IMG/VR virus record: IMGVR_UViG_3300005441_000015
Location: 1 to 38,913 of that record
Length of the DNA stretch: 38,913 bases
Source of the DNA: a virus
Direction: 5' to 3' (one strand)
Below the pieces are notes generated by a model. The model made no database searches. It was not told the origin of the DNA and saw only the letters and a program-made list of their open reading frames with translations. The position numbers were made by a program, and so were the translations under genes. Position 1 is the first letter of the stretch; each line of letters starts with the position of its first letter. Of this stretch, positions 30,001 to 37,180 are shown in pieces.

Positions 30001-30850
30001 CTTAAATTCTCTCTTCTTAGCTACAGGATTTGTAGGTCAAGTCAATGCCGATGGTTCAGTTCAATTAGAGGAATCAACCCTAAACACTTCAGGAAACGTA
30101 GCCTTCGATGTAAAAGGCTTCTGCACTATTGTTCGATCTGTAATTGCTGCCACAAACGTAGGGCTTGATATTACGGCCACAACGGGCGTTGCAGGCATTA
30201 CCTATTCAACAATATCATCCGCAATCGGCGCTAGTTTTACAACCACAGGAACTATCTCTTCCCAATGGAATAACTGGCAATGTAACGACCTAGGCGGCTT
30301 CTATATTACGGGAGCTGGAACATATCAATATAACGATGACAAATTGTATGGAACTGCGACCGATATTGATCCAGCCACTAGCGTAACCAACCCTCAATGG
30401 AGACCTAGAGCTACTGCGGCAGCTAATGCTACTTTAGCTTATGCAGGTACCGCAAGCTTTGATTCGGGTGACTTTACAGTTACCGATGGATTCGTCCAGC
30501 TCAATGGATCAGGCAATGGAACTACGACTACAGTTGGTGCTGTAACAGGCAATGTGATCACTATTCCTTTGGGAGCCACTCCAGGTACTTATCAATTTGA
30601 AGCTAGAGTCGCTGGCTTCGAAGCAACCACACCTGCATCTGCTGGTTATAACATCTATGCGACCATCCGAACTGATGGTGCAACAGCCACTTTAGTTGGC
30701 AACCAAGACATCTTCAATGAAGACACAGCCTTAGCGGCTGCGGATGCTTACTTTACAGTATCTGGAAATAACGCAGTCCTTCAGGTTCTCGGTGTCACTG
30801 CATTGACAATAGACTGGTCTGGTGAATCTAAATTGACCTTTGTAAGTTGA
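27071..30850 (+). CDS. Giant tail spike with three tandem beta-helix modules
   Basis: This 1259-residue protein has a short N-terminal head (residues 1-70). Three similar modules of about 355 residues follow: about 71-430, 431-793 and 794-1148. Each opens with GGP-(V/I)-x-PVAG, then GAGE-(V/I)-(Y/F)-V and an S-AI-(N/D)-AA helix. Each contains TPYxENL or TYTENL strands of a pectate-lyase-like right-handed beta helix and closes with WRPRA and DGF-(V/I)-QL. The last roughly 110 residues form a different tip. Tail spikes bind or cut surface polysaccharide; no catalytic residues can be assigned here. Single-chain triplication is unusual because spikes are normally homotrimers. Confidence 0.8.
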   Translation: MTTSLKFNPFTKKLDYVGSGGGPGSGILTINTIGPDGGGDFTLESLDGSITFAPVANGLNLSATATGTTSYVLDAGGPVSPVAGVLTLNGIGGNTTGTTGAGEVYVNNLRWLTSFVVDANATPGQNATYQTIQSAINAAFTAGGGEVVIRDSATPYTENLTLRANVNISSLTPEGRITNFGGYGVTIAGNHTLSGNGLVSFKGINFTSTAGTTITATGATALGGIAFINCGANVTGDFSNLSASGGFSVISAISTGFTATGSVCVVGAGCVFASFSSQFTSTGGTAFVATGNCTIQGSTVSALNTAVEIVDAGGSFQFDDCQIGSTTGALFTAAGQGTSYNTTWNCNTLTGFYVDGPAGTYAYNNDTVVGPARLIASGLTQNRSVWRPRALTAAAATTDPIYGVCAFDSSTFTATDGFIQLAGGSGPAIQTLTPDSGGPIAPVAGNINLQGLGGNVTGSLGAGEVYVDNEYWHSAYVVDVATTPGLRGSYTTIQSAIDAAFTAGGGNVFVRPSSTPYVENLTFKNQVNLFSTGGDGRLTQFGAFTAAVQGNHTVGEGVLCTIEGIGFTSSSGDVFTVTAGAAPAIVGLRSCGIVAAGGTSFVISTTGGAPAIVSTESSTVTSNSLLASVGSGCILACNLSGLSTTDSIGITAAANAQISFNKSSLQATDVAVDLTGSGANISGSFNDIGAGIGLRMVAGASGSSSNSNWFCNDVSGFYITGAGSYLYANDNIQGSAQAIDPGITASNARWRPRAQAIASHSTNADYGVCAFDSASFTVNDGFVQLAGGGSPVTAFNLDTGGPINPVAGVITLNGIGGNITGTTGAGEIFVDNEFWLSPYVVDPNTTPGSRGSFSTIQSAIDAANGAGGGTVYVRQGTYTENLVLHPNISIIGVCVDGIPGQLGDTNVPKVVGNITYSEAGACQIERMYLQATTGTVLEINNTAGQGFVLIRDCTVEALSGDDFNLATTGGGTGVLFGLNSLFLATGFVGQVNADGSVQLEESTLNTSGNVAFDVKGFCTIVRSVIAATNVGLDITATTGVAGITYSTISSAIGASFTTTGTISSQWNNWQCNDLGGFYITGAGTYQYNDDKLYGTATDIDPATSVTNPQWRPRATAAANATLAYAGTASFDSGDFTVTDGFVQLNGSGNGTTTTVGAVTGNVITIPLGATPGTYQFEARVAGFEATTPASAGYNIYATIRTDGATATLVGNQDIFNEDTALAAADAYFTVSGNNAVLQVLGVTALTIDWSGESKLTFVS
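27281..30510 (+). repeat. Three tandem spike-module repeats (about 1.07 kb each)
   Basis: Module 1 spans about 27281-28360, module 2 about 28361-29448, module 3 about 29449-30510. The module starts line up on a GGxCC-type glycine block encoding GGP-x-x-PVAG and the module ends on YGVCAFDS/DGFxQL. Similarity is clear at protein level (near-identical starts and ends, variable middles); the DNA has diverged, so the duplication is not recent. Confidence 0.8.
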
Positions 30851-30856
30851 GGAAAT

Positions 30857-31393
30857 ATGGCTGGCTTTAATAAGACAATAATGTTCGCTGACAACGTAGA
30901 CTTCACTGGTGGTGATGGAACCGTTGGGCAAGTTCTATTAGACGGTCAATTACTCATTGGTGCGACATCCCCTCCTCACATTAGAACTTCGACATTAACA
31001 GCCGGAACAGGAATTTCTGTTTCAAACGGAACAGGAACTATCACAATTTCTGCGACAGGAAGTGGACTGACTTGGAATTTACTTTCAAGTAACAACCCAA
31101 CTGTTGCCAATAACGGATATTTCTTGGTTTCTCCAGGAGGTGTCATTTCTCTTTCTTTGCCTGCTTCTTCTGCTTTAGGAGATGTGGTAGAGATCGTTGT
31201 TCGAGGAGCTACAGGCTTTGTTTTAAATCAAGCGGCAGGTCAAAAGGTTTACATCGGGGCTAACTCCACTACAACCGGTGTAACAGGAACCATCACAAGT
31301 ACAGCTCAAGGCGATTCTCTTAGACTCGTTTGTTCAGTTGCCAATCTTGAATGGAGTGTCGTTTCTTCAATCGGAAGTTTCACAATAGTATAG
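30857..31393 (+). CDS. Tail fibre protein with shared C-terminal domain
   Basis: A 178-residue protein. The N-terminal half has fibre-shaft motifs (LLIGATSPPHIRTSTLTAGTG). The C-terminal about 100 residues (from NNGYFLVSPGGVISLSLPASSALGD to SIGSFTIV) recur in the proteins at 31402 and 33316. This domain is probably the trimerised fibre tip. Confidence 0.7.
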   Translation: MAGFNKTIMFADNVDFTGGDGTVGQVLLDGQLLIGATSPPHIRTSTLTAGTGISVSNGTGTITISATGSGLTWNLLSSNNPTVANNGYFLVSPGGVISLSLPASSALGDVVEIVVRGATGFVLNQAAGQKVYIGANSTTTGVTGTITSTAQGDSLRLVCSVANLEWSVVSSIGSFTIV

Positions 31394-31401
31394 GATAAAA
31401 A

Positions 31402-32001
31402 ATGGTCACAACAAACAGTCTAAATATCACCGCAACTGGAATCGTAAAGTATGATGGAGCAGGTAGCTTCACAGCTGATACCGTTACCAATCATGCCGTA
31501 TTAGTAGGTGGTGCATCAAATGCTATCACTAGCGTCGGACCTCTTACCAATGGTCAACTTGCTATTGGATCTACAGGAGCTGATCCTGTTGCCGCAACAC
31601 TCACTGCCGGAACTGGTATCAGTATTGGTACTGGAGCAGGTTCTATTACCATCACAAATACTGGCGCATCAGCAATGCCTTGGGTTGTTGTTACTGGCAC
31701 TACACAAGCGATTGCAGTTAATACAGGATATACATCCAATAATGCTGGCGCAGTAACTTTAACACTTCCTGCAACCGCTGCTGTTGGTGATACTACAGTT
31801 ATTACAGGTCTTGGAGCTGGTGGATGGGTTCTTGCACAAAACGCTTCACAACTTATTCATGTTGGATCAACTGTTACTACAACTGGTACTGGTGGATCTG
31901 TAGCTTCAACAAATGCTTTTGACTCTATTACCATCACTTGTGTAGTCGCTAATACGACATGGGTAACAAGATCAGAAGTTGGAAATTTAACAATCGTTTA
32001 A
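31402..32001 (+). CDS. Tail fibre protein, paralogue
   Basis: A 199-residue Thr/Gly/Ala-rich protein. It has fibre-shaft beta repeats (TAGTGISIGTGAGSITITNTG) and the same C-terminal domain as its neighbours (NNAGAVTLTLPATAAVGDTT to VGNLTIV). AGGATAAAAA precedes the ATG. A likely duplication product of 30857-31393. Confidence 0.7.
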   Translation: MVTTNSLNITATGIVKYDGAGSFTADTVTNHAVLVGGASNAITSVGPLTNGQLAIGSTGADPVAATLTAGTGISIGTGAGSITITNTGASAMPWVVVTGTTQAIAVNTGYTSNNAGAVTLTLPATAAVGDTTVITGLGAGGWVLAQNASQLIHVGSTVTTTGTGGSVASTNAFDSITITCVVANTTWVTRSEVGNLTIV

Positions 32002-32011
32002 AGGATAAAAT

Positions 32012-33313
32012 ATGGCCTTCAATAATGCTGTAAACGCAAAACAACAAGGTACGCAATATCTATCTACCACTGGTACGTGGACTGGCGTTGACGGGGGTAG
32101 TGCGGGTAATGTTCTTACTTCAAATGGAACAGGTGTAGCTCCTAGTTTTCAGGCTGCTTCTGCTGGCACGTATTATTCATTAACACCGTATATTGTCGGT
32201 GCGGATGTCCATAGTCAATTTACAACGATTACTGCTGCGATTGCTCAGGCTGTTACTGACGGAGCTTCTGCAACAACTCCTGCCAATATTTACATTAAGC
32301 CAGGAGTTTATACTGAGAACCCTGCATTAGCAGATGGTATTAATCTTATAGGGTTTTCATCAGATGCTAGAGTTGCAGGATCTCATTTTTCTCAACCACC
32401 TCCTTCGCCTACCACTCGTCCTGTTGTAAGAATTACAGGACAATTGACTTATTCACCGACTACTGGAGCGGATTCTGCTGCGAGCGTAACTAACATTACA
32501 GTTCATCCTACAGCTTCTAATACTCATGCTGTCATCTTTACGGCTGATCCTGCTGGATTAGGAACGGATTATTTTTCGATGAATAATTGTGAAATGATAA
32601 GCACAGGAACAGGATCAGGATTAAATTTAGCGAGCGGCGGGAATCCCAATACTTATATAAATAATTGCTATTTGAACAAGCTTCTCGACAATAGCAACGG
32701 TATTTTTGCAGCTAACTTATGTTTTGTTAATGGCGTATCTGCTCTTAATGATTCTCTCGGAAGGGTTTTTAATTTCTGTACGTTGGTCGGGGCTGTCACA
32801 ATTGTCAATACTAATGGACCTACCGAATTTTATAATTGTCAGCTTCAATCCACTATCAGTGTTGGAGCAGGAGCCGGGTTTGCTATCTATGACTGCCAAT
32901 TAAAAGGAGCTCTTACATCTTCGACTCTTGTTAATTATGGCAATGTAAGTTTCTTGGGCGATGCAGGAATTGCTTCAGCAAGTGGAGGATGCGTAGGTCT
33001 CAATCAGCAATTTGGAAATACGATTCTTCAACAAACCCGGGCTGGAAGTGGAACTACTTCTATTAGCAATCAAGATTTTTACATCGGGAATAATAACACA
33101 GCAGTAGGAACATTTAGCCTTCCAAACACGAGTGTAGCCCAAGGCCAAGTATTCATTCTTAAAGATGAAGCAGGCAATGCCGGAACCAATAACCTAACTT
33201 TGAACGTAACTGGCGGTGTAAAAACCATCGACGGAGCTGCTTCTAAGACTATCACCACCAATTATGGCGTTCTTCGTGTGATGTATGACGGAACAAACTA
33301 CTTTACCTGGTAA
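32012..33313 (+). CDS. Tail spike or fibre protein with a single beta-helix
   Basis: A 433-residue protein. The early part includes a shaft (GNVLTSNGTGVAPSF). Residues about 65-310 begin with TPYIVGADVHSQFTTITAAI and IYIKPGVYTENPAL, a pectate-lyase-type fold similar to the spike modules at 27071. The C-terminal domain (FSLPNTSVAQGQVFILKDEAGNAG) is a tip seen in many fibres. AAAGGATAAAAT precedes the ATG. Confidence 0.7.
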   Translation: MAFNNAVNAKQQGTQYLSTTGTWTGVDGGSAGNVLTSNGTGVAPSFQAASAGTYYSLTPYIVGADVHSQFTTITAAIAQAVTDGASATTPANIYIKPGVYTENPALADGINLIGFSSDARVAGSHFSQPPPSPTTRPVVRITGQLTYSPTTGADSAASVTNITVHPTASNTHAVIFTADPAGLGTDYFSMNNCEMISTGTGSGLNLASGGNPNTYINNCYLNKLLDNSNGIFAANLCFVNGVSALNDSLGRVFNFCTLVGAVTIVNTNGPTEFYNCQLQSTISVGAGAGFAIYDCQLKGALTSSTLVNYGNVSFLGDAGIASASGGCVGLNQQFGNTILQQTRAGSGTTSISNQDFYIGNNNTAVGTFSLPNTSVAQGQVFILKDEAGNAGTNNLTLNVTGGVKTIDGAASKTITTNYGVLRVMYDGTNYFTW

Positions 33314-33315
33314 AA

Positions 33316-34389
33316 ATGGTATTTCTAGATAAAAGCACTTTAACTTACCCCGCTACGAGTTCATTTCCAGGACGTTTCTGGTTAGATACTCGTGACCCTG
33401 TATCAGGAGTCAACGGCGATTATCGGCAGTTTAAGATTTCAGATATCTGGATTAATGAAAATACCAATGCTTGGCTGATGATTGCTAAAACAGCAACTTC
33501 TGGCACATGGATAGAAATCGCCACGACTTTAATGGGACTGGATACCTTAACGGGTAATACCGGTGGAGCTGTGGGTGTCGACGCTTCAAATAATATTAAC
33601 ATCATCGGAGCAGGGGATTTAACTGTTACTGGTAATCCTGGAACAAATACGCTGACTATATCCCAAAGTGGAGTAGTCGCTACTTCTTATGTTGAAAATT
33701 CTGGAACAGCTATTCCTGCCGGAGGAATTCTAAATGTACTTGGTGGAACTGGAATTTCTACAGTCGGTTCTGGTAATACAGTAACTATTAATGCAACTGG
33801 TGCTGTCCCTTTGACGTTCACAGAGAATGCAGGAAGCGCAACTCCAGCATTAAATAATCTCAACATTCTTGGGACTGGTGGTGTTACTACATCTGGCGCA
33901 GGATCTACGGTAACCATTACAACAACGGGTAGCGTAGCCACTCTTTATACTGAAAATTCTGGAACTGCAACTCCTTCTGGTGGAAACTTAAATATTGTAG
34001 GTGGAACAGGCATTACAACATCTGGGGCTGGCAGTACAGTTACTATCACAGCTACTGGTGTTAGTATTACTTGGTCTGTGATTTCAGCAAGTCAAACATT
34101 AGCTGTTAATCATGGATATGTTTGCGGTAGTGGAGGCACTCTTTCTCTAGCTCTTCCTGCCACTTCAGCTGTGGGTGATATTATTGAAGTAACGTTGGAT
34201 GGATCAACTGGGTGGATTATAACTCAAGCAGCAGGACAGCAAATTAGACTGGGTAACAGCACTTCTACATTAGGTGTAGGCGGAAGTCTTGCTTCAACTG
34301 ATCAAGGTGACACTCTTCGTATGGTATGCCGGACAGCGAATACTCTGTGGGTCGTTCTGAGTACAATGGGAAATATTACGGTCGTATAA
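33316..34389 (+). CDS. Tail fibre protein, paralogue with long shaft
   Basis: A 357-residue protein. An N-terminal domain (STLTYPATSSFPGRFWLDTRDP) is followed by repeated 'ENSGTA-x-P-x-G-x-L-N-I-x-G-G-T-G-I-T-T-S-G-A-G' shaft units at about 118-250. The C-terminal domain shared with 30857 and 31402 follows (residues 258-357). Three shaft repeats of about 40 residues can be seen. It starts 2 nt after the previous stop. Confidence 0.7.
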   Translation: MVFLDKSTLTYPATSSFPGRFWLDTRDPVSGVNGDYRQFKISDIWINENTNAWLMIAKTATSGTWIEIATTLMGLDTLTGNTGGAVGVDASNNINIIGAGDLTVTGNPGTNTLTISQSGVVATSYVENSGTAIPAGGILNVLGGTGISTVGSGNTVTINATGAVPLTFTENAGSATPALNNLNILGTGGVTTSGAGSTVTITTTGSVATLYTENSGTATPSGGNLNIVGGTGITTSGAGSTVTITATGVSITWSVISASQTLAVNHGYVCGSGGTLSLALPATSAVGDIIEVTLDGSTGWIITQAAGQQIRLGNSTSTLGVGGSLASTDQGDTLRMVCRTANTLWVVLSTMGNITVV

Positions 34390-34475
34390 TGAACGGATTC
34401 ATCTATATCACTTTAGGCTTCATTCTCTCATTCGTCGGCGATGTGATCATCTGGTCTAGAAAAAACTGCGACTAG
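34389..34475 (+). CDS. 28-residue membrane peptide
   Basis: It starts at the ATG overlapping the fibre stop (TAATG), reads MNGFIYITLGFILSFVGDVI and ends SRKNCD. One membrane helix covers most of the peptide. Its end interlocks with the stop of the leftward gene at 34472. It would be the last product of the fibre operon; a small holin-like or regulatory role is possible. Confidence 0.4.
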   Translation: MNGFIYITLGFILSFVGDVIIWSRKNCD

Positions 34476-34789
34476 CTAAACTTCAAGTTATCATCTAAGA
34501 GATCTTGAGTTCCTCTATACTTCTTCACGAAAGCTGATAAGACACTTCCTGCTTCCTGAGTATTGACCTCAACAGTGACTCGATTGATGATGTCTTTATG
34601 AATGGTCTCGATAAACTCAATCATTAATGCTCGAGAAACTTCTTCTGCCATCTCAGGAGCAAATGCTTTACACCACAACGTCCAAATGAATACTGAATTC
34701 TCAATTTTCTCATATGCGAATTCGAGCATATCAGCTTCATCTTCGAAACATGTATTTGAAAATTCTTCAAGATCGGGATTTTCGGACAT
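34472..34789 (-). CDS. Hypothetical protein
   Basis: A 105-residue acidic, helical, soluble protein beginning MSENPDLEEFSNTCFEDEADM. GAGG precedes the ATG. Not recognised. It belongs to the leftward replication operon. Confidence 0.6.
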   Translation of the reverse strand: MSENPDLEEFSNTCFEDEADMLEFAYEKIENSVFIWTLWCKAFAPEMAEEVSRALMIEFIETIHKDIINRVTVEVNTQEAGSVLSAFVKKYRGTQDLLDDNLKFS

Positions 34790-34821
34790 TCTGGCCTCTT
34801 ATACATTTGCATACCTAACCC

Positions 34822-35163
34822 CTACATTTTGTTAAAGGGTATCTTTGGATCGTGATATCTACAAGCTTCTTCATAAATAGAGTCATAAGCATTTTGGAGC
34901 TCATTCAAGAAAGTCCTTTTATCCTGCTGCGTCGATACAGGATAAGCAATCTTACTTAGCTTCGATTCAACTGGAGGTGTCCACCAAACCCAGATCAAAA
35001 CATTGTCTTTTGAGTCATTCTTAGTCATTGCTAAGTTCCATTCCTTCGAAAAGAAATGGGTCTTATAAAAATCTCTAGCTTCATTTAAGTTGATCAAAGC
35101 GTCTGGGTGAGCAGTGCGTTTAGGTTCTCCTTCTCTAGGGGACCAAATAACTTCAGCGGACAT
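34822..35163 (-). CDS. Hypothetical protein of the replication operon
   Basis: A 113-residue protein. I start at the ATG 35163, which follows GGAGGTAGTT; the longer frame from 35208 lies inside the initiator gene. It begins MSAEVIWSPREGEPKRTAHP and has a LIWVWWTPPVESK strand and a helical end. It overlaps the initiator gene by 11 nt, so the two are probably co-translated. No family recognised. Confidence 0.6.
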   Translation of the reverse strand: MSAEVIWSPREGEPKRTAHPDALINLNEARDFYKTHFFSKEWNLAMTKNDSKDNVLIWVWWTPPVESKLSKIAYPVSTQQDKRTFLNELQNAYDSIYEEACRYHDPKIPFNKM

Positions 35164-36100
35164 AACTACCTCCAAAGAGTGATATAAATAACTCTTTAAA
35201 CTGTTCATGAGGTAATTTGAAAGGAATTTCTTTACCTGAGCTTCGATTTCCTACGAAATTCTTATCAAAAGTCAACGCCTTGAGCTGTTCCGGATATTTT
35301 TCTTTCAGATTTAACGCGAACTGACGATTTTTAAAGATCATCTCTTCTTCTCTACCCGCTTCCATTTGCATGAGCATAGAGTCATAATCCTTCCTCAGCT
35401 TACCAGGACTTAGGCATGCCGTTTTGAACCATTTATGTGTGGAAGCCCAGATGATGATTTCACGAGTCTTTTCGACTGACCTCTTATCGATTCTAAGTAA
35501 CTTATCCATTTCACTAAGCCATATCGCTCGATTGGGGTCTTTGAACTCCGGATTTCTTTCTTTTATTTTTGTTAAAAAAAGTTCTAATAAACCCTCGGCG
35601 TCAGCCGATGGGGGGGTCGAAGACCCTTTCTTATGTATTTCTTTATCTGTAGTTTTAGGATCTGAGGATTTAGGATCTGGTATTGCTTTGGGGTTTTCAC
35701 CACATGGATTGGGGTTTTCCCCACCTCGATTGGGGTTTTCCCCTTTCGTAAACTTTTCTTCAATTTCGGGGTCTAGAAAAGCCTCTTCATCTACAAATGC
35801 ATACCACAGAGTTTTGTCAATTTTCAGTTTATTGAAGTTGCCTGTCTTCAAAACCCCCTCTTCAACTAATCCTTCACAATGGTGACGTATGCTGTCTTCA
35901 GACAAATAAGGTAAAGCTGCATTCATCTCAGATCTTTTTTGATACATCCACCAATGGCCATTTCTAAAATGAGTAGATGATTTTTTTCTTTTATTTAAAT
36001 TTATCCAATGCTGGAAGTGATGAATGAGAGCAGCTTTTTCCATTCCATATTTTATTGCTAAATGAACGCCGAATGAGTGAGTTTCTTTTGAGTACGACAT
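35153..36100 (-). CDS. Replication initiator protein (lambda O-type)
   Basis: This 315-residue protein has an N-terminal winged-helix-like region (residues about 1-105: EKAALIHHFQHWINLNKR... SEDSIRHHCEGLVEEGVLKTGN). A Pro/Asn/Gly linker follows with three GENPN-type repeats (about 119-140). The C-terminal helical domain contains KTREIIIWASTHKWFKTACLSPGKLRKDYDSMLMQ, the pattern of phage replication and helicase-loader proteins. The linker is encoded by the iteron array, exactly the lambda O arrangement. AGGAG precedes the ATG and is part of a hairpin. Function by analogy: binds the iterons and loads the host helicase. Confidence 0.75.
   Translation of the reverse strand: MSYSKETHSFGVHLAIKYGMEKAALIHHFQHWINLNKRKKSSTHFRNGHWWMYQKRSEMNAALPYLSEDSIRHHCEGLVEEGVLKTGNFNKLKIDKTLWYAFVDEEAFLDPEIEEKFTKGENPNRGGENPNPCGENPKAIPDPKSSDPKTTDKEIHKKGSSTPPSADAEGLLELFLTKIKERNPEFKDPNRAIWLSEMDKLLRIDKRSVEKTREIIIWASTHKWFKTACLSPGKLRKDYDSMLMQMEAGREEEMIFKNRQFALNLKEKYPEQLKALTFDKNFVGNRSSGKEIPFKLPHEQFKELFISLFGGSYVR
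35560..35743 (-). other. Putative replication origin with iterons
   Basis: Three 12-bp inverted-repeat iterons (GGGGAAAACCCC on the minus strand, the third with one change) start 21 bp apart at 35690, 35711 and 35732. The spacer GGAGGT/CATGT differs. A second set, TTTAGGATCTG (35654-35664 and 35669-35679), repeats at 15 bp. An AT-rich stretch lies at about 35560-35590. Lambda's origin also lies inside its initiator gene, with imperfect dyad iterons having AAAA at the centre and an AT-rich stretch next. Assignment as an origin is inferred. Confidence 0.6.
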
Positions 36101-36253
36101 GGAGTCTCCTAGTTAATTTAGGAGGCCCGGCAATAAACTATTTCTTTGAAGAAATTTCCCTTTTGGGATATCTTGAAGTTTAGTAAGATCTCAGACATTC
36201 GCTGATCTAAGACCTGAAATGGGGGCTCTACCGGGCCTCCTTTTCCATTTCTA
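36101..36253 (-). ncRNA. Structured 5' leader of the initiator gene (riboswitch-like candidate)
   Basis: The minus-strand leader holds a perfect 10-bp closing stem, GGAGGCCCGG (36231-36240) with CCGGGCCTCC (36121-36130). Inside are AGATC/GATCT (36186-36208), and TAAAC/GTTTA (36134-36182) enclosing two hairpins, TCCC-AAAA-GGGA and ATTTCT-TCAA-AGAAAT. Just 3' to the closing stem, CTCCTA (36116-36125 region) can pair with the ribosome-binding site TAGGAG, using bases that also belong to the closing stem. The two states exclude each other, which would control translation. Ligand or function unknown; no known riboswitch recognised. Confidence 0.6.
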
Positions 36254-36259
36254 GACCCT

Positions 36260-36289
36260 ATCCTAACTAACCAACCAAAATCTTGTCTA
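36260..36289 (-). promoter_or_regulatory. Promoter of the initiator operon
   Basis: On the minus strand TAGACA (complement of 36284-36289) is 18 nt from TAGGAT (complement of 36260-36265). Predicted start near 36253, so the structured leader begins about 12 nt into the transcript. Confidence 0.5.
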
Positions 36290-36373
36290 TTGATGTTTTC
36301 AAGTGTAATTTCTACTTGATCAAATTATAATTTCTTCATAAGATATTAAATGCCAACAAACCAAAGGCATCTT

Positions 36374-36772
36374 ATGCAAGATAATCTTGAAAGCAAAATT
36401 AAAACATACAATGAGCGCAGTTTTCAACATGCGCAGAACTGGAAGAAGATTCGTGCGCTAGTTAACTATTCAAAAACCATAGACGATTTCCAGGAGTGGG
36501 AGGCCCTGGAATTTATTATTCGTTATTTTGAGAAAGATTATCTGGATGATGCCCAAGAATCGTTTTTAAATTATGTTTTGTCAAAATACGGCATCGATTA
36601 TGACAAATGGTGCTATAAGACCTACTGGGTTAAGAAACAGCTTAAAAAGCCCGAAGCGCAACTTGAATTCTTCTTTCCTGATCTTGTAAAAGACCAAATT
36701 GAAGCTAGATCTAAAATGCCCCTATTCTCTAAGATCGAACGCTTCAAACTTTATCAGAATGAGGCAATGTGA
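36374..36772 (+). CDS. Hypothetical protein
   Basis: A 132-residue charged, aromatic-rich helical protein beginning MQDNLESKIKTYNERSF. I prefer the ATG at 36374, with AAAGG 7 nt upstream, over 36350, which lacks a site. A TATAAT at 36326-36331 may be its -10, without a clear -35. Its stop overlaps the next gene. No family recognised. Confidence 0.6.
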   Translation: MQDNLESKIKTYNERSFQHAQNWKKIRALVNYSKTIDDFQEWEALEFIIRYFEKDYLDDAQESFLNYVLSKYGIDYDKWCYKTYWVKKQLKKPEAQLEFFFPDLVKDQIEARSKMPLFSKIERFKLYQNEAM

Positions 36773-37122
36773 CTTTACTTGAACTGGTTCTTATTTGTAG
36801 CTTGGCATTTTTCGTTCTATGTCAAATCTTCAACGGCATCGTTAATCTATGTACTGCCAGATATATGAGGAAAAAATCCGAACTACAGGAAAAGATTAGA
36901 GAAGATGAAGCTAGATCGCACTATGAACAATCGGAAAGAATGATCATGAGGTTTAATCATATCTCAGATCGTCTGAATGAGGCAGAAGATATAGCAACGT
37001 TTCGATTTGAAGAAATCATGCAGGCTTTAGAAGAGATGCCACAACAACCCATAGGGATTAAGAAAAGAGGAAAATATAAGCCTCGAAAGCCCAAGGCTAT
37101 TGAACATAAAGAGATCCAATAA
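36769..37122 (+). CDS. Membrane-anchored coiled-coil protein, inner-spanin-like
   Basis: A 117-residue protein starting at GTG 36769 after GAGGCAAT. One N-terminal membrane helix (residues about 2-22, LLELVLICSLAFFVLCQIFNG) is followed by a coiled coil (about 35-90) and a Lys/Arg-rich C-terminus. Size and layout match inner-membrane spanins (Rz class), but no nested or adjacent outer spanin is seen; the lipoprotein at 7069-7218 could be one far away. Speculative. Confidence 0.5.
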   Translation: MTLLELVLICSLAFFVLCQIFNGIVNLCTARYMRKKSELQEKIREDEARSHYEQSERMIMRFNHISDRLNEAEDIATFRFEEIMQALEEMPQQPIGIKKRGKYKPRKPKAIEHKEIQ

Positions 37123-37150
37123 AAAACCCCACCAGAAAACCGATGGGGTT
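37119..37150 (-). terminator. Rho-independent terminator of the recombination operon
   Basis: On the minus strand AACCCCA (37150-37144) pairs with TGGGGTT (37131-37125), followed by a T-run (37124-37119). It lies about 30 nt after the exonuclease stop and just beyond the end of the rightward gene at 37122. Confidence 0.85.
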
Positions 37151-37180
37151 AACAAGAAGGATTGGTATGAACGAGCTTTT

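Noticed and set aside
27071-34389. Diversity-generating retroelement acting on the fibre genes
   Set aside because: The variable middles of the modules made this tempting, but no reverse transcriptase or template repeat with adenine-specific change is visible.
35690-35743. CRISPR-like array
   Set aside because: Three repeats of 12 bp at 21-bp spacing inside a coding region, no cas genes and no spacer-sized unique segments; iterons explain it.
35424-35885. 153-codon plus-strand ORF within the initiator gene
   Set aside because: It is the shadow of the initiator; its Ser/Gly-rich composition follows from reading the complementary strand of the iteron-containing linker.
36121-36245. Plus-strand small RNA ending at CCGGGCCTCC and TTTT
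   Set aside because: A T-run of four is weak and no plus promoter is seen before it; the minus-strand leader with promoter and ribosome site explains the fold better.
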